DNA from: UMGS1889 sp900556055
GTDB lineage: Bacteria; Bacillota; Clostridia; Oscillospirales; Ruminococcaceae
Reading direction: 5' to 3'
Length of the DNA: 64,000 nt
Assembly (NCBI GenBank): GCA_902463265.1
Contig: CABQEV010000003.1
Coordinates: 1 to 64,000 of the forward strand
The notes below the pieces were generated by a model. The model had not been told where the DNA came from and made no database searches. It worked only from the letters and a program-made list of their open reading frames with translations. Positions 49,280 to 58,426 of the stretch are shown piece by piece; within the stretch, counting starts at the first letter, position 1; every line of letters starts with the position of its first letter. Made by a program: the position numbers and the translations under genes.

Positions 49280-50194
49280 TCAGAGATTTTTCAGATCGTA
49301 AGGTGTCTTCTGATATACGCAGTAGTTCAGCCAGTTTGAGAAAAGCAGGTTAGCGTGGCATCTCCATGTAAAAACGGGAGGCTTGGACGGATCGTCATCG
49401 GGGAAATAGTTGTAGGGTATGTCTATCTGTTCGCCCTTGTTGAGGTCGCGGAAATATTCGTTTGCCAGTGTGTTGCGGTCGTATTCCGAGTGACCTGTGA
49501 TGAAAAACTGTCTGCCGTGCTTTTCGGCTACTATATGTACTCCCGAAATATCGGAAGAGGTGAGTACCTTCAGCATTGACACTCTTTCAACATCAATGCG
49601 CTTTATTTCCGTGTGGCGTGAGTGGGGGACATAAAAGATCTCGTCAAATCCCTTTAAAAGCGGGTGATCCTGAACTTCAAGATGGTGGGGGAAAATGCCG
49701 AACATCTTCTTGTCAAGGTCATGCTTCGGGATGCCGTAATGATAGTAAAGTCCCGCATATGCGCCCCAGCAGATGTGCATGGTCGAGAAAACGTTGGTCG
49801 TTGTCCACTTCATTATCCCGCAAAGCTCTTTCCAGTAATCGACCTCCTCGAATGGGAACTGCTCGACAGGAGCGCCTGTGATGATAAGTCCGTCGAAACG
49901 CTCATCTTTTATCTCATCAAAGGTCTTGTAAAATTTTGTCAGATGCTCGATCGAGGTGTTCTTTGAACGGTGCGAAGCGGTCTGGATAAGCTCAATATCC
50001 ACCTGAATAGGCGTGTTGCTGAGGAGACGAAGTATCTGAGTCTCGGTTTCTATCTTCTTCGGCATAAGGTTCAGAATAGCGACTTTCAGCGGACGTATAT
50101 CCTGATGAGACGCAACATCGTCCTTCATAACGAAAATATTCTCATTCTGAAGCGTAGTGAACGCAGGAAGATTGTTCGATATTTTTATCGGCAT
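49280..50194 (-). CDS. metA: Homoserine O-acetyltransferase (MetA family)
   Basis: A 304-residue glutamine-amidotransferase-like enzyme that activates homoserine for methionine synthesis. Nucleophile Cys142 in MHICWGAYAG, His235 and Glu237 in GHSEYDRNT. Residue 111 is Glu in GAPVEQFPFEEV; in characterised homologues Glu111 goes with acetyl-CoA and Gly with succinyl-CoA, so acetyltransferase is favoured. A TATAAT lies about 25 bases upstream of GAGGAGG; the leader is too short for a SAM riboswitch. Confidence 0.93.
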   Translation of the reverse strand: MPIKISNNLPAFTTLQNENIFVMKDDVASHQDIRPLKVAILNLMPKKIETETQILRLLSNTPIQVDIELIQTASHRSKNTSIEHLTKFYKTFDEIKDERFDGLIITGAPVEQFPFEEVDYWKELCGIMKWTTTNVFSTMHICWGAYAGLYYHYGIPKHDLDKKMFGIFPHHLEVQDHPLLKGFDEIFYVPHSRHTEIKRIDVERVSMLKVLTSSDISGVHIVAEKHGRQFFITGHSEYDRNTLANEYFRDLNKGEQIDIPYNYFPDDDPSKPPVFTWRCHANLLFSNWLNYCVYQKTPYDLKNL

Positions 50195-50267
50195 TTCGGA
50201 ACCTCCTCATAATGCAATATTTCTATTATAGCATGGTAATCTTAACAAACAATTAACGTGCGGTTAT

Positions 50268-50405
50268 TTTTTATTTTGGATAATTTACTTTTGCGGGATA
50301 TGCAGCTGTAAATGAATCCGCAGGCAAGTCAGGGCCGTGCATTTTCTTCTTCCGGGAGACAGATATCTTCCGAAAAAAGTGTGTGTTCTCCCGTGGATAT
50401 ATTGC
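50268..50405 (+). repeat. 137-bp intergenic repeat, copy 6
   Basis: Begins TTATTTTGGATAATTTACTTTTG and ends CCCGTGGATATATTGCGTC, matching the ends of the other copies. Between metA and tRNA-Arg. The rest of the 420-base gap (50406-50563) has a CTCCCGTGG / CCACGGGAG inverted repeat overlapping the repeat end and no clear gene. Confidence 0.6.
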
Positions 50406-50563
50406 GTCAGGGGCTTTCTATCCCACGGGAGTGCGGACATAAAGCTGCGGGGGACAGCGATGCTCCGTTGGAAGAAAAGTCACGGTACATTCCTTACAAA
50501 CGGCGAAAAAAGGAGAGTTGAAAGGTCAGAAAAGTAAAATTATAAAAAAATTCAAAAAAACAC

Positions 50564-50592
50564 TTGACAAATCAGAAATGCTGTGATATAAT
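50564..50592 (+). promoter_or_regulatory. Promoter of tRNA-Arg
   Basis: TTGACA, 17 bases, TATAAT, 23 bases before the first tRNA base. Confidence 0.85.
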
Positions 50593-50614
50593 AAAATACG
50601 CTGATTGAAGAAAT

Positions 50615-50688
50615 GCGTTGTTAGCTCAGCTGGATAGAGTGACTGGCTACGAACCAGTAGGTCAGGGGTTCGAGTCCCTTACAGCGCA
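50615..50688 (+). tRNA. tRNA-Arg (anticodon ACG)
   Basis: A complete 74-base cloverleaf: acceptor GCGTTGT / ACAGCGC, D-arm with AGCTCAGCTGGATAGAG, anticodon stem ACTGG / CCAGT with loop CTACGAA, T-loop GGTTCGAGTCC. The ACG anticodon (edited to ICG) reads CGN arginine codons. No CCA is encoded. Confidence 0.95.
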
Positions 50689-50693
50689 CTAGC

Positions 50694-50724
50694 AAACCCG
50701 TTCAAGCTTTTTGGACGGGTTTTT
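50694..50724 (+). terminator. Terminator after tRNA-Arg
   Basis: AAACCCGT pairs with ACGGGTTT-type sequence across an AAGCTTTTTG loop, followed by T residues. Confidence 0.85.
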
Positions 50725-50745
50725 CTTTTATTTTCAAAAAACCTC

Positions 50746-50774
50746 TTGACAAACGGAAAAATATGTGTTATGCT
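50746..50774 (+). promoter_or_regulatory. Sigma-A-type promoter of leuA
   Basis: TTGACA, 17 bases, TATGCT, starting right after the tRNA terminator. Confidence 0.75.
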
Positions 50775-50784
50775 TTAATCAATA

Positions 50785-51066
50785 TATCAAATGCTTTGAC
50801 AGGAAGAAAGATCTTCAGCAGCATTTTCAGAAAGTCGGCGGCAGATGTAAGCCGATAATGCATGGAGATTATAACTCGTCCTTGAGCTGTCAGCTGAACG
50901 GCTTTGGCTTATTAGGTGTGACCGGAATGCTCCCGTTAAAGAGCCGCACATTGATAGATGTGTCCAAAGGTGCGGACAGTTTGTCCGAACAAGAGTGGTA
51001 CCGTGGAAGTATTTGATTTATCGCTTTCATCTCTTGCTTTATGCATGAGATGGGAGCTTTTTTAGT
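50785..51066 (+). promoter_or_regulatory. T-box leader, leucine-responsive (leuA)
   Basis: The leader contains the diagnostic antiterminator T-box GAGTGGTACCGTGG (50993-51006) and a terminator GCTTTCATCTC / GAGATGGGAGC with T tail (51022-51066). In the long stem I (50790-50895) the exposed ATAACTCGTCC places a CTC leucine codon at about 50875-50877 as a likely specifier, which fits leuA downstream. Uncharged tRNA-Leu binding would favour readthrough. The specifier position is inferred by eye. Confidence 0.85.
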
Positions 51067-51096
51067 TTCCGAAAAAATTGAAAGGATCGTGTTATC

Positions 51097-52758
51097 ATGG
51101 AAGCTTGCAAGCACTACAAAAGACGTTATTTTATGCCCCCCGAGAGATGCCTGGACTGGGCGGAGAAGGAGTACATCGACCATGCGCCCGCATGGTGCAG
51201 CGTTGACCTCAGAGACGGAAATCAGGCACTTATAATCCCTATGAGCCTTGAAGAAAAGCTGGAATTCTTCAAGCATCTCGTAAAGATCGGCTTCAAGGAG
51301 ATCGAAGTTGGTTTTCCTGCTGCATCGGAAACGGAATATGAGTTCTGCCGTGCACTGATCGAACAGAAGCTTATCCCCGATGATGTTACTATCCAGGTTC
51401 TCACTCAGTCGAGAGAGCATATCATCGCAAAGACTTTTGAAGCTCTGAAGGGCTGCAAGAATGCAGTTGTTCATCTCTACAACTCAACTTCCGTTGCTCA
51501 GAGAGAACAGGTCTTCAGAAAATCCAAAGAGGAGATCATCGAGATCGCTAAGTTCGGTGCTAAGCTCCTGAATGAATACAAGGCAAAAACTGAGGGCAAT
51601 TTCCGTTTTGAATATTCGCCTGAGAGCTTTACCGGAACCGAGCCTGAATTCTCACTTGAAATATGTAACGCTGTTATCGACATCTGGAAGCCTTCACCCG
51701 ATAACAAGGTCATCATCAACCTGCCTGTAACTGTTGCGGAGAGTATGTCCCATGTTTATGCACAGCAGGTCGAGTATATGTGCAAGCATCTGCATGACCG
51801 TGAGAATGTTGTGGTTTCGCTCCATCCGCATAATGACAGAGGATGCGGCATCGCTGATACCGAGCTTGGACTTCTTGCGGGCGCTGACCGTGTTGAAGGC
51901 ACGCTGTTCGGAAACGGCGAGCGCACGGGCAACGTTGATATCGTAACACTTGCTATGAATATGGTATCTCACGGCGTTGATCCTCATCTTGATTTCTCCG
52001 ATCTCCCGACAACTGTTGAGCTGTATGAGCGTCTGACACGTATGCACGTTTATGAGCGTACACCTTACAGCGGTGCTCTGGTATTTGCCGCATTCAGCGG
52101 ATCGCATCAGGATGCTATTGCAAAGGGTATGAAGTGGAGAGAAGAGAAGAACCCCGAATTCTGGACGGTTCCTTATCTTGCTATCGATCCGCATGATGTC
52201 GGAAGAGAGTACGAGGGCGATGTTATCCGTATCAACAGCCAGTCGGGCAAGGGCGGTATCGGCTATCTGCTCCAACAGAAGTTCGGTTTCGATCTGCCTA
52301 AGGAGATGCGTGAGGATTTCGGATATGCAGTCAAGAGCGTTTCCGACCATGCACATAAGGAGCTTATGCCCGATGAGATACTCGATATCTTTACAAAGAG
52401 ATATGTAAATATCGAAACAAAGATCAAGACTGTTGAAACACACTTCGTTCAGAAGGACGGAATTCGGGCTGCTGTTACACTCTCGGTAAACGGCGAGGCT
52501 CCCAAGGAGCTCACAGGCACAGGAAACGGACGTCTGGACGCTGTATCCAATGCAATCAAGGCGGGTCTGGGACTGGATTACACATTAAAGGTTTATCAGG
52601 AGCACGCTCTTGAAACAAGCTCAAAATCCAAGGCTGTTGCTTATGTCGGCATCGAGTCTCCCGAAGGAAAGATGTTCTGGGGTGCAGGAATTCACACAGA
52701 CATCATCGACAGCTCGATCTCCGCTCTTGTCAGTGCTATCAACAATTATCTCGCATAA
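51097..52758 (+). CDS. leuA: 2-isopropylmalate synthase
   Basis: A 553-residue enzyme of the longer LeuA class. SVDLRDGNQAL holds the first metal-site residues, HPHNDRGCG the His pair, GTLFGNGERTGNVDI the second signature, and the C-terminal regulatory LeuA-dimer domain (about 430-553) provides leucine feedback. Commits 2-ketoisovalerate to leucine. AAAGGATCG precedes the ATG. Controlled by the T-box. No other leu gene follows. Confidence 0.96.
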   Translation: MEACKHYKRRYFMPPERCLDWAEKEYIDHAPAWCSVDLRDGNQALIIPMSLEEKLEFFKHLVKIGFKEIEVGFPAASETEYEFCRALIEQKLIPDDVTIQVLTQSREHIIAKTFEALKGCKNAVVHLYNSTSVAQREQVFRKSKEEIIEIAKFGAKLLNEYKAKTEGNFRFEYSPESFTGTEPEFSLEICNAVIDIWKPSPDNKVIINLPVTVAESMSHVYAQQVEYMCKHLHDRENVVVSLHPHNDRGCGIADTELGLLAGADRVEGTLFGNGERTGNVDIVTLAMNMVSHGVDPHLDFSDLPTTVELYERLTRMHVYERTPYSGALVFAAFSGSHQDAIAKGMKWREEKNPEFWTVPYLAIDPHDVGREYEGDVIRINSQSGKGGIGYLLQQKFGFDLPKEMREDFGYAVKSVSDHAHKELMPDEILDIFTKRYVNIETKIKTVETHFVQKDGIRAAVTLSVNGEAPKELTGTGNGRLDAVSNAIKAGLGLDYTLKVYQEHALETSSKSKAVAYVGIESPEGKMFWGAGIHTDIIDSSISALVSAINNYLA

Positions 52759-52762
52759 CGAT

Positions 52763-52802
52763 ATCCCCGCAGACTGTAAAAGGGTCTGTGGGGATTTTTT
52801 TT
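52763..52802 (+). terminator. Terminator after leuA
   Basis: ATCCCCGCAGAC pairs with GTCTGTGGGGAT, followed by T8. Confidence 0.88.
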
Positions 52803-53058
52803 GATATATCGCACATCAATATGTTGATATATGATATTGTATATGTATTCTATATATTGATATATTATGCTTGCACATATGCTGTTTCAATGATATGCCG
52901 GGCTTATATACTGCTGTGAGTGGCTGCTGTGCATACAATATATTGACTGAATATTTGTGCATTTCGCTTATTGAATTAAGACGGAATTTATATTAAAATA
53001 ATTATAGCTGTAAATATTTGCATTTGCGTATTCACTATACTTTATATAATGTAAAATC
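52803..53058. other. AT-rich intergenic stretch with TTGATATAT repeats
   Basis: Three close TTGATATAT-like words (52801-52866) and other AT-rich repeats precede the LacI gene. No gene or clear promoter could be assigned; TATAAT-like words are too many to choose from. Confidence 0.4.
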
Positions 53059-53068
53059 GGAGGGGAAT

Positions 53069-54082
53069 ATGAACGTAACCATAAAAGACGTGGCAAAGGC
53101 GGCAGGGGTTTCCGTTGCCACGGTTTCACGAGTGCTGAACAACAGTGCCGCAGTTTCGGAAGCATCAGCCGAACAGGTGAACAACGCCATAAAGGAGCTG
53201 GGATACAGCCCGAATTTTCTCGGAAGAAATCTCAGAAAGTGCGAAACTAATGTTATCCTCGGCATCGTGCCGTCGATCGAGCAGAGCTATTACAGTCCTG
53301 TTATCCACGGTATGCAGGATAAGGCTGCCGAGTATGGCTACGATATCCTCATAACGACATCGAACAGCGATATACCGACAGAGATGCGTCTTCTGAACAT
53401 GGTTTTCAACAGGACTGTTGATGCTGCCGTTCTTCTCGGAACACACATTGAAGCGGCGGTACTTGACGATCTTGTAAGTAAATACAATATTGCGCTGTGC
53501 TGTGAAAAGGTTGAGGGCGCAAAGGTGCTGTCGGTCAGCGTTGACAATAAAAAGGCTTCGTATGATGCTGTAAAGTATCTCATCTCAAAGGGACACAGGC
53601 GCATCGGAATGATCTCGACTTCCGGCCGCGCACCTTCCTCGGTTGACAGGGAATTCGGATACAAAAGAGCACTGGAGGAGAGCGGGATCGCTTTTGATGA
53701 GTCGCTTATCGTAGGCGGGGACTACGACTATACCAACGGTGCGGACTGCTTCAGACGGCTGATGGAGCTGAAGGAACCGCCTACTGCTGTGTTCTGCATT
53801 TCCGACCTGCTCGCTATCGGTGCAATAAAGCAGGCTGCGGCTATGGGATATAACGTAGGAAAGGGCGGCAAAAATGGCATTTCCGTCATGGGATTTGATA
53901 ATATCCTGCTGAGCGGAATGTTTATGCCGGGAGTTACCACGGTCGCTCAGCCTTGTTACGACATGGGCAGCATCGTTGTTGACAATCTTATATCCAACAT
54001 AAGCGGACATAAGCATTTCAATGAAAATATCACGCTCGGCTGTGAGATCATCGAGAGAGAGTCAGTTGCGGATATTTCCTGA
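53069..54082 (+). CDS. LacI/GalR family transcriptional regulator
   Basis: A 337-residue regulator starting at the ATG at 53069 after GGAGGGG. Helix-turn-helix VTIKDVAKAAGVSVATVSRV with hinge NFLGRNLRK, then a periplasmic-binding-like sugar domain with ILGIVPSIEQSYY, VDNKKASYDAV, GHRRIGMI and VMGFDNI. Effector unknown. It lies between leuA and pgk; the operator-like palindrome at 14696 is a possible target, but any connection is a guess. Confidence 0.92.
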   Translation: MNVTIKDVAKAAGVSVATVSRVLNNSAAVSEASAEQVNNAIKELGYSPNFLGRNLRKCETNVILGIVPSIEQSYYSPVIHGMQDKAAEYGYDILITTSNSDIPTEMRLLNMVFNRTVDAAVLLGTHIEAAVLDDLVSKYNIALCCEKVEGAKVLSVSVDNKKASYDAVKYLISKGHRRIGMISTSGRAPSSVDREFGYKRALEESGIAFDESLIVGGDYDYTNGADCFRRLMELKEPPTAVFCISDLLAIGAIKQAAAMGYNVGKGGKNGISVMGFDNILLSGMFMPGVTTVAQPCYDMGSIVVDNLISNISGHKHFNENITLGCEIIERESVADIS

Positions 54083-54116
54083 TAATATTATATAAATGTA
54101 AAACAAAAGTTAAAAT

Positions 54117-54150
54117 TTATCCGCAAACAGCCTGCGGATAAATTTTTTTG
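54117..54150 (+). terminator. Terminator after the LacI gene
   Basis: TTATCCGCA pairs with TGCGGATAA, followed by a T-rich tail. Confidence 0.85.
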
Positions 54151-54252
54151 GCAAAACCTCTTGATAAATCTCTGAAAATATTATAAAATAGTATTGAAGC
54201 TGATTTGTATCAAATCGGCAGGAAACTTTTTTAACGAAAGGATGTCATACCA

Positions 54253-55476
54253 ATGGCAGGTTTAAACAAGGTTACAGTTGACGATCTCAGCGTCAAGGGC
54301 AAAAAAGTTCTCGTAAGAGTTGATTTTAACGTTCCTATGAAGGACGGCGTTATCACAAATGATAACAGAATTACAGCAGCTCTCCCCACGATCAAGAAGC
54401 TGATCGCTGACGGAGGCAAGGTTGTACTCTGCTCACACCTCGGCAAGCCTAAGAACGGCCCTGAGGCTAAGTTCTCCCTGAAGCCCGCAGCAGACAGACT
54501 CGCTGAGCTGCTTCCCGGCACAAAGGTAACATTTGCTGCTGACGACACTGTTGTCGGCGAAAACGCTAAGAAGGCTGTTGCTGAAATGGCTGACGGCGAT
54601 ATCGTTGTTCTCGAGAACACAAGATTCAGAGGCAATGACGAAACAAAGAACGGCGAAGAGTTCTCTAAGGAACTGGCTGATCTCGTTGACGATCAGGTAT
54701 TCGTTATGGACGCTTTCGGTTCTTCCCACAGAGCTCACGCTTCCACAGCAGGCGTAACAAAGTTCGTTAAGGAAACAGCAGTAGGCTACCTCATGCAGAA
54801 GGAGATCAAGTTCCTCGGAAATGCAGTTGAGGATCCTGTTCGTCCTTTCGTTGCTATCCTCGGCGGTGCTAAGGTCGCTGACAAGCTGAACGTTATCTCC
54901 AACCTCCTCGAAAAGTGCGATACACTCATCATCGGCGGCGGTATGGCTTATACATTCCTCAAGGCTAAGGGCTATGAGGTAGGAAACTCCCTCGTTGACG
55001 AAGAGAAGATCGATTACTGCAAGGAAATGATGGCTAAGGCTGATAAGCTCGGCAAGAAGCTTCTCCTTCCCGTTGACTCCACTATTGCAGCTTCTTTCCC
55101 CGATCCTATTGATGCTGCTATCGAGGTTTCCGTTGTTGATGCTGACAAGATCCCTGCTGATATGATGGGACTTGATATCGGACCTAAGACAATGGAGCTG
55201 TTTGCAGAAGCTGCTAAGTCTGCTAAGACTGTTGTTTGGAACGGTCCTATGGGCGTATTTGAAAATCCTGTTCTCAAGAAGGGTACAGTTGCTGTATGCG
55301 AGGCTCTTGCAGAGGCAGATGCTACAACCATCATCGGTGGCGGCGATTCCGCTACCGCAGCTATCCAGCTCGGCTATGCTGACAAGATGTCCCACATCTC
55401 CACAGGCGGCGGAGCATCTCTCGAATACCTCGAGGGCAAGGTTCTCCCCGGCGTTGCTGCTATCGCTGAGAAGTAA
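54253..55476 (+). CDS. pgk: Phosphoglycerate kinase
   Basis: A 407-residue glycolytic enzyme forming ATP from 1,3-bisphosphoglycerate. RVDFNVPMKDG, SHLGKPKNGPE, and in the C-terminal domain GGGMAYTFLKA, TVVWNGPMGVFENP and IIGGGDSATAA are typical. Very biased codons. AACGAAAGGA before the ATG; a TTGATA...TAAAAT promoter lies near 54161-54189. Monocistronic with a strong terminator. Confidence 0.97.
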   Translation: MAGLNKVTVDDLSVKGKKVLVRVDFNVPMKDGVITNDNRITAALPTIKKLIADGGKVVLCSHLGKPKNGPEAKFSLKPAADRLAELLPGTKVTFAADDTVVGENAKKAVAEMADGDIVVLENTRFRGNDETKNGEEFSKELADLVDDQVFVMDAFGSSHRAHASTAGVTKFVKETAVGYLMQKEIKFLGNAVEDPVRPFVAILGGAKVADKLNVISNLLEKCDTLIIGGGMAYTFLKAKGYEVGNSLVDEEKIDYCKEMMAKADKLGKKLLLPVDSTIAASFPDPIDAAIEVSVVDADKIPADMMGLDIGPKTMELFAEAAKSAKTVVWNGPMGVFENPVLKKGTVAVCEALAEADATTIIGGGDSATAAIQLGYADKMSHISTGGGASLEYLEGKVLPGVAAIAEK

Positions 55477-55498
55477 TTTCATATTTATCTGAAATTTG

Positions 55499-55539
55499 GC
55501 GGGAAACAGGCTGTAAAAAGCTTGTTTCCCGCTTTTTTT
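55499..55539 (+). terminator. Terminator after pgk
   Basis: A perfect GCGGGAAACA / TGTTTCCCGC stem with a T7 tail. Confidence 0.9.
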
Positions 55540-55543
55540 ATTA

Positions 55544-55572
55544 TTGACATTTGAATTAATATAGGATATAAT
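55544..55572 (+). promoter_or_regulatory. Sigma-A-type promoter of the large lipoprotein gene
   Basis: TTGACA, 17 bases, TATAAT, 46 bases before the ATG at 55619. Confidence 0.85.
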
Positions 55573-55618
55573 GTTTACATAAGCTTAATTTTTTTGACGT
55601 TTGATTTGGGGGAATATT

Positions 55619-58291
55619 ATGAGATACAAGCGCATGATATCGTTTATGACAGCTTTTGCAATATGCATGGGACTTTGCGGATGTCAGCCGAAAAATATCG
55701 GTCAGGGGGCTGCTGAAAATGATACGTCGGAAACGGTGATATCCGGGGAAAATACCGATGAAAAAGATGCTGCCGAGCTTAGCTGTGATACATTCAAAGC
55801 ACCTGACAGGGCGTTTCTCGAGAAATGCATCTCGGAAGCTGAAAATGATGCTGTTTATATAAAGTATGATAAAAGCGGGAATTACGAGGCTCTCGGCTAT
55901 GACGATATGATGTCGCTCGTTTCGTATGTATCGCACAGGGGAGAAGCAGTTCTTTCTGAGGATGATGATTACAGCGAAAATTTTGGCGGAATGGATAAGC
56001 TGTTTGATGACAACTGGAATTATGTGGGAGAACCTGCTGTTTATTTCGGATTCGGACCTGCTCCCGAAGGGTATGATCCTGAGAATGGGGAGCTTATTTT
56101 GGATAAAGAACGTACCCTTGAAGCTGCGGAGTATCTGTTCGGTGTTATCGAAAATGATCCCGATATCAAGTCTGCTATGAAAAATGCGATGGACAGCAAT
56201 GTGCTTTATGTCGGATATTCGCAGTACAGCATCAGGGAAAACGGGAACAGCTTCATTGAATGGGCAATGTCCGATGTATTGGACATCGACGGTAAGACGG
56301 AATTTTCGGGCAGCAATGAGGATATGCATTTTAACGGCACAGATGATGAGATATATGAGCTTAGTGACATTGATATGAATTTCATTCGTCCTGACAGGGA
56401 TTTCATAATGAATGCCGCTGAAAGCCGTGACGGATATTATCTTGCATTCCGCCTGAATGATGACGGAAGCTTTTCCGTGCTGAATGATGATGATTTGGAT
56501 CAGGTAATGTACGGCAGCGAAGATCTTGAATATCTAAAAGAAATGCTCAGTGAGGAAATGTACAAAGAACACGCTGAAGCAGGCATTTTTGAAGATTCCG
56601 ATATTGACAGCTATGAAAAATATGTTGAATATCTGCTTGATATGTTCGGCTATGACAGCATTGAGGATATCGAGAGCGGCGATGATCCTGCGATCTATTT
56701 CATTATTGCTCAGTCGGATAAATATAACAGTCTGCAAAATGGCGATGCGGAGATCCTGACAACTGCCGCCGAGCATCTTTTCGATAAATTTGCAGAGGAG
56801 CCGAAAATAGCACGGGCTGCTTCGATGGCTTTGAAAAACGGCGCAAGCTACTGCGGTACGGCTTCGGCGACTGATGAAGGCGATGGCATAATCAGCCTTG
56901 AATTTGGCTTTGATACAATGAATAATGCGAGATATCTGAGCTCTTTTGATGATGCAGAATTCTTTTACAGAGAAAAGCTGTCCCTGAACGGGGTTGACGG
57001 CTTTGATTTCGGAGGTACGTTTGTCCCTGCGGATACTGAATATCTGTGCATTTCGAGCCGCGGTGAATATACATTCAAAGCCCTTGCTTCGGATATCGTA
57101 TATCCCGAAAATGCAGTGATATGCGCAGTCGATTATGACAGCTGCCGGGATATTGATGCCATTTACGATATAAAGCTGCTCAGCGAAAATCTGCCGAAGC
57201 TGAAAGGCTTGTATATGTATCAGGCGGAGATAGAAAATCCCGAATATCTGACCGAACTGTCGGAGCTTACTGAGCTTTCCTACTATCCGTCAGTTACCGA
57301 TGATGATGGATATATATCCGCAGATCAGAGCTTTACGCCCGATTTCAGCAGGCTTGCCGCTCTGAAAAAGCTGTATATTTTCGGAAATTACGGGGATTAC
57401 GGCTTTCTGAAGGAGCTTCGGAATGTTGACAGCATTTCCGTAAAGGTCGATAATGCTCAAAGAGATCAGCTGGACGATATTTTTGCCTGTCCGAATGTTA
57501 CGGAGCTGGAGATATACGGCTGCGCAAGCGACGATCCAGATCTTTCTGGGATATCTGCGCTGAATAACCTCAGAAAGCTCGACATTCATGTATCAAGTCT
57601 TGATTTTGCACAGATAGCCGAAGTATCATCTCTTGAAGAATTAAATGTCAGGGAATACGGCGGCGGAAAAAATGCCGACCGGCTCGGAAAGCTCAAAAAT
57701 GTCAGGGTAATGAAGCTGGACAGCGTTGAATGCGATGATTACGGTTTTCTTTCTGAGATGTCCTCGCTGCGTGAACTGACGATCTCGTGCATTGATAATA
57801 TCAGCAATTCCGATATAGAGCCGCTCACTGATCTGGAGGATCTGTCGCTGGCAAACAATACGGGCATAGATATCCGGGTCATTGAAAAGCTGCCGAATCT
57901 GAAAACATTTTTCTGGGACGATACAAGCGGAGATTTCGATTTTACACAGCTGAACGGATCGCAGTCGCTGGAAAATTACGGTCAGCTTTTCGGTGCGGTG
58001 GATTCCTATGAGTTCCTGAGAAAATGCCCGAATTTAAAGTCGGTGACATTGCTTGGTGTCAATGGCGTTCCTCTTGATATGAGCATTTTTGCGGGCAGCA
58101 GGATCGAGGGGATCAACTGCAACGGCACTGAATTTGAAAATCTCAGGGCACTTGCTGATGTAAAAACGCTGAAGGAGCTGTCTCTTTCGGGTGTATCGGA
58201 GGAAGATGAGGATATACTGTATCTGAAAGAGTCTTTGCCCGATTGTGATATTGTGTGTGCGGATCAGGCGTTTTCAAATATGGCAGACTGA
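55619..58291 (+). CDS. Large lipoprotein with leucine-rich-like C-terminal half
   Basis: An 890-residue lipoprotein starting at the ATG at 55619 after GGGGGAA. Lipobox GLCGCQP near residue 20, an acidic N-terminal linker, three related acidic segments (about 65-180, 250-380) with patterns such as DDDYSENFGGMDKL and LNDDDLDQVMYGSED, then from about 520 leucine-rich repeat-like strands (LRKLDIHVSSLD, VRVMKLDSVECDD, LRELTISCID, LEDLSLANN). It probably sits on the outer face of the membrane. Function and ligand unknown. Less biased codons than its glycolytic neighbours, so it is an insertion in that group. Confidence 0.8.
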   Translation: MRYKRMISFMTAFAICMGLCGCQPKNIGQGAAENDTSETVISGENTDEKDAAELSCDTFKAPDRAFLEKCISEAENDAVYIKYDKSGNYEALGYDDMMSLVSYVSHRGEAVLSEDDDYSENFGGMDKLFDDNWNYVGEPAVYFGFGPAPEGYDPENGELILDKERTLEAAEYLFGVIENDPDIKSAMKNAMDSNVLYVGYSQYSIRENGNSFIEWAMSDVLDIDGKTEFSGSNEDMHFNGTDDEIYELSDIDMNFIRPDRDFIMNAAESRDGYYLAFRLNDDGSFSVLNDDDLDQVMYGSEDLEYLKEMLSEEMYKEHAEAGIFEDSDIDSYEKYVEYLLDMFGYDSIEDIESGDDPAIYFIIAQSDKYNSLQNGDAEILTTAAEHLFDKFAEEPKIARAASMALKNGASYCGTASATDEGDGIISLEFGFDTMNNARYLSSFDDAEFFYREKLSLNGVDGFDFGGTFVPADTEYLCISSRGEYTFKALASDIVYPENAVICAVDYDSCRDIDAIYDIKLLSENLPKLKGLYMYQAEIENPEYLTELSELTELSYYPSVTDDDGYISADQSFTPDFSRLAALKKLYIFGNYGDYGFLKELRNVDSISVKVDNAQRDQLDDIFACPNVTELEIYGCASDDPDLSGISALNNLRKLDIHVSSLDFAQIAEVSSLEELNVREYGGGKNADRLGKLKNVRVMKLDSVECDDYGFLSEMSSLRELTISCIDNISNSDIEPLTDLEDLSLANNTGIDIRVIEKLPNLKTFFWDDTSGDFDFTQLNGSQSLENYGQLFGAVDSYEFLRKCPNLKSVTLLGVNGVPLDMSIFAGSRIEGINCNGTEFENLRALADVKTLKELSLSGVSEEDEDILYLKESLPDCDIVCADQAFSNMAD

Positions 58292-58426
58292 TATTTTCCG
58301 CTGTGAATTGTAAGAATATACTATAATTACATGAAATCTTAATGACAGGTTAATATGTTTATATTACAATAAAATCGGTTAATTTTGTTTACACTAAATT
58401 TGTATAGTATAAAGGAGTAATGAAAA

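Noticed and set aside
50195..50267. SAM riboswitch upstream of metA
   Set aside because: The -10 box lies about 25 bases before the ribosome site; no room for the aptamer and no S-box core.
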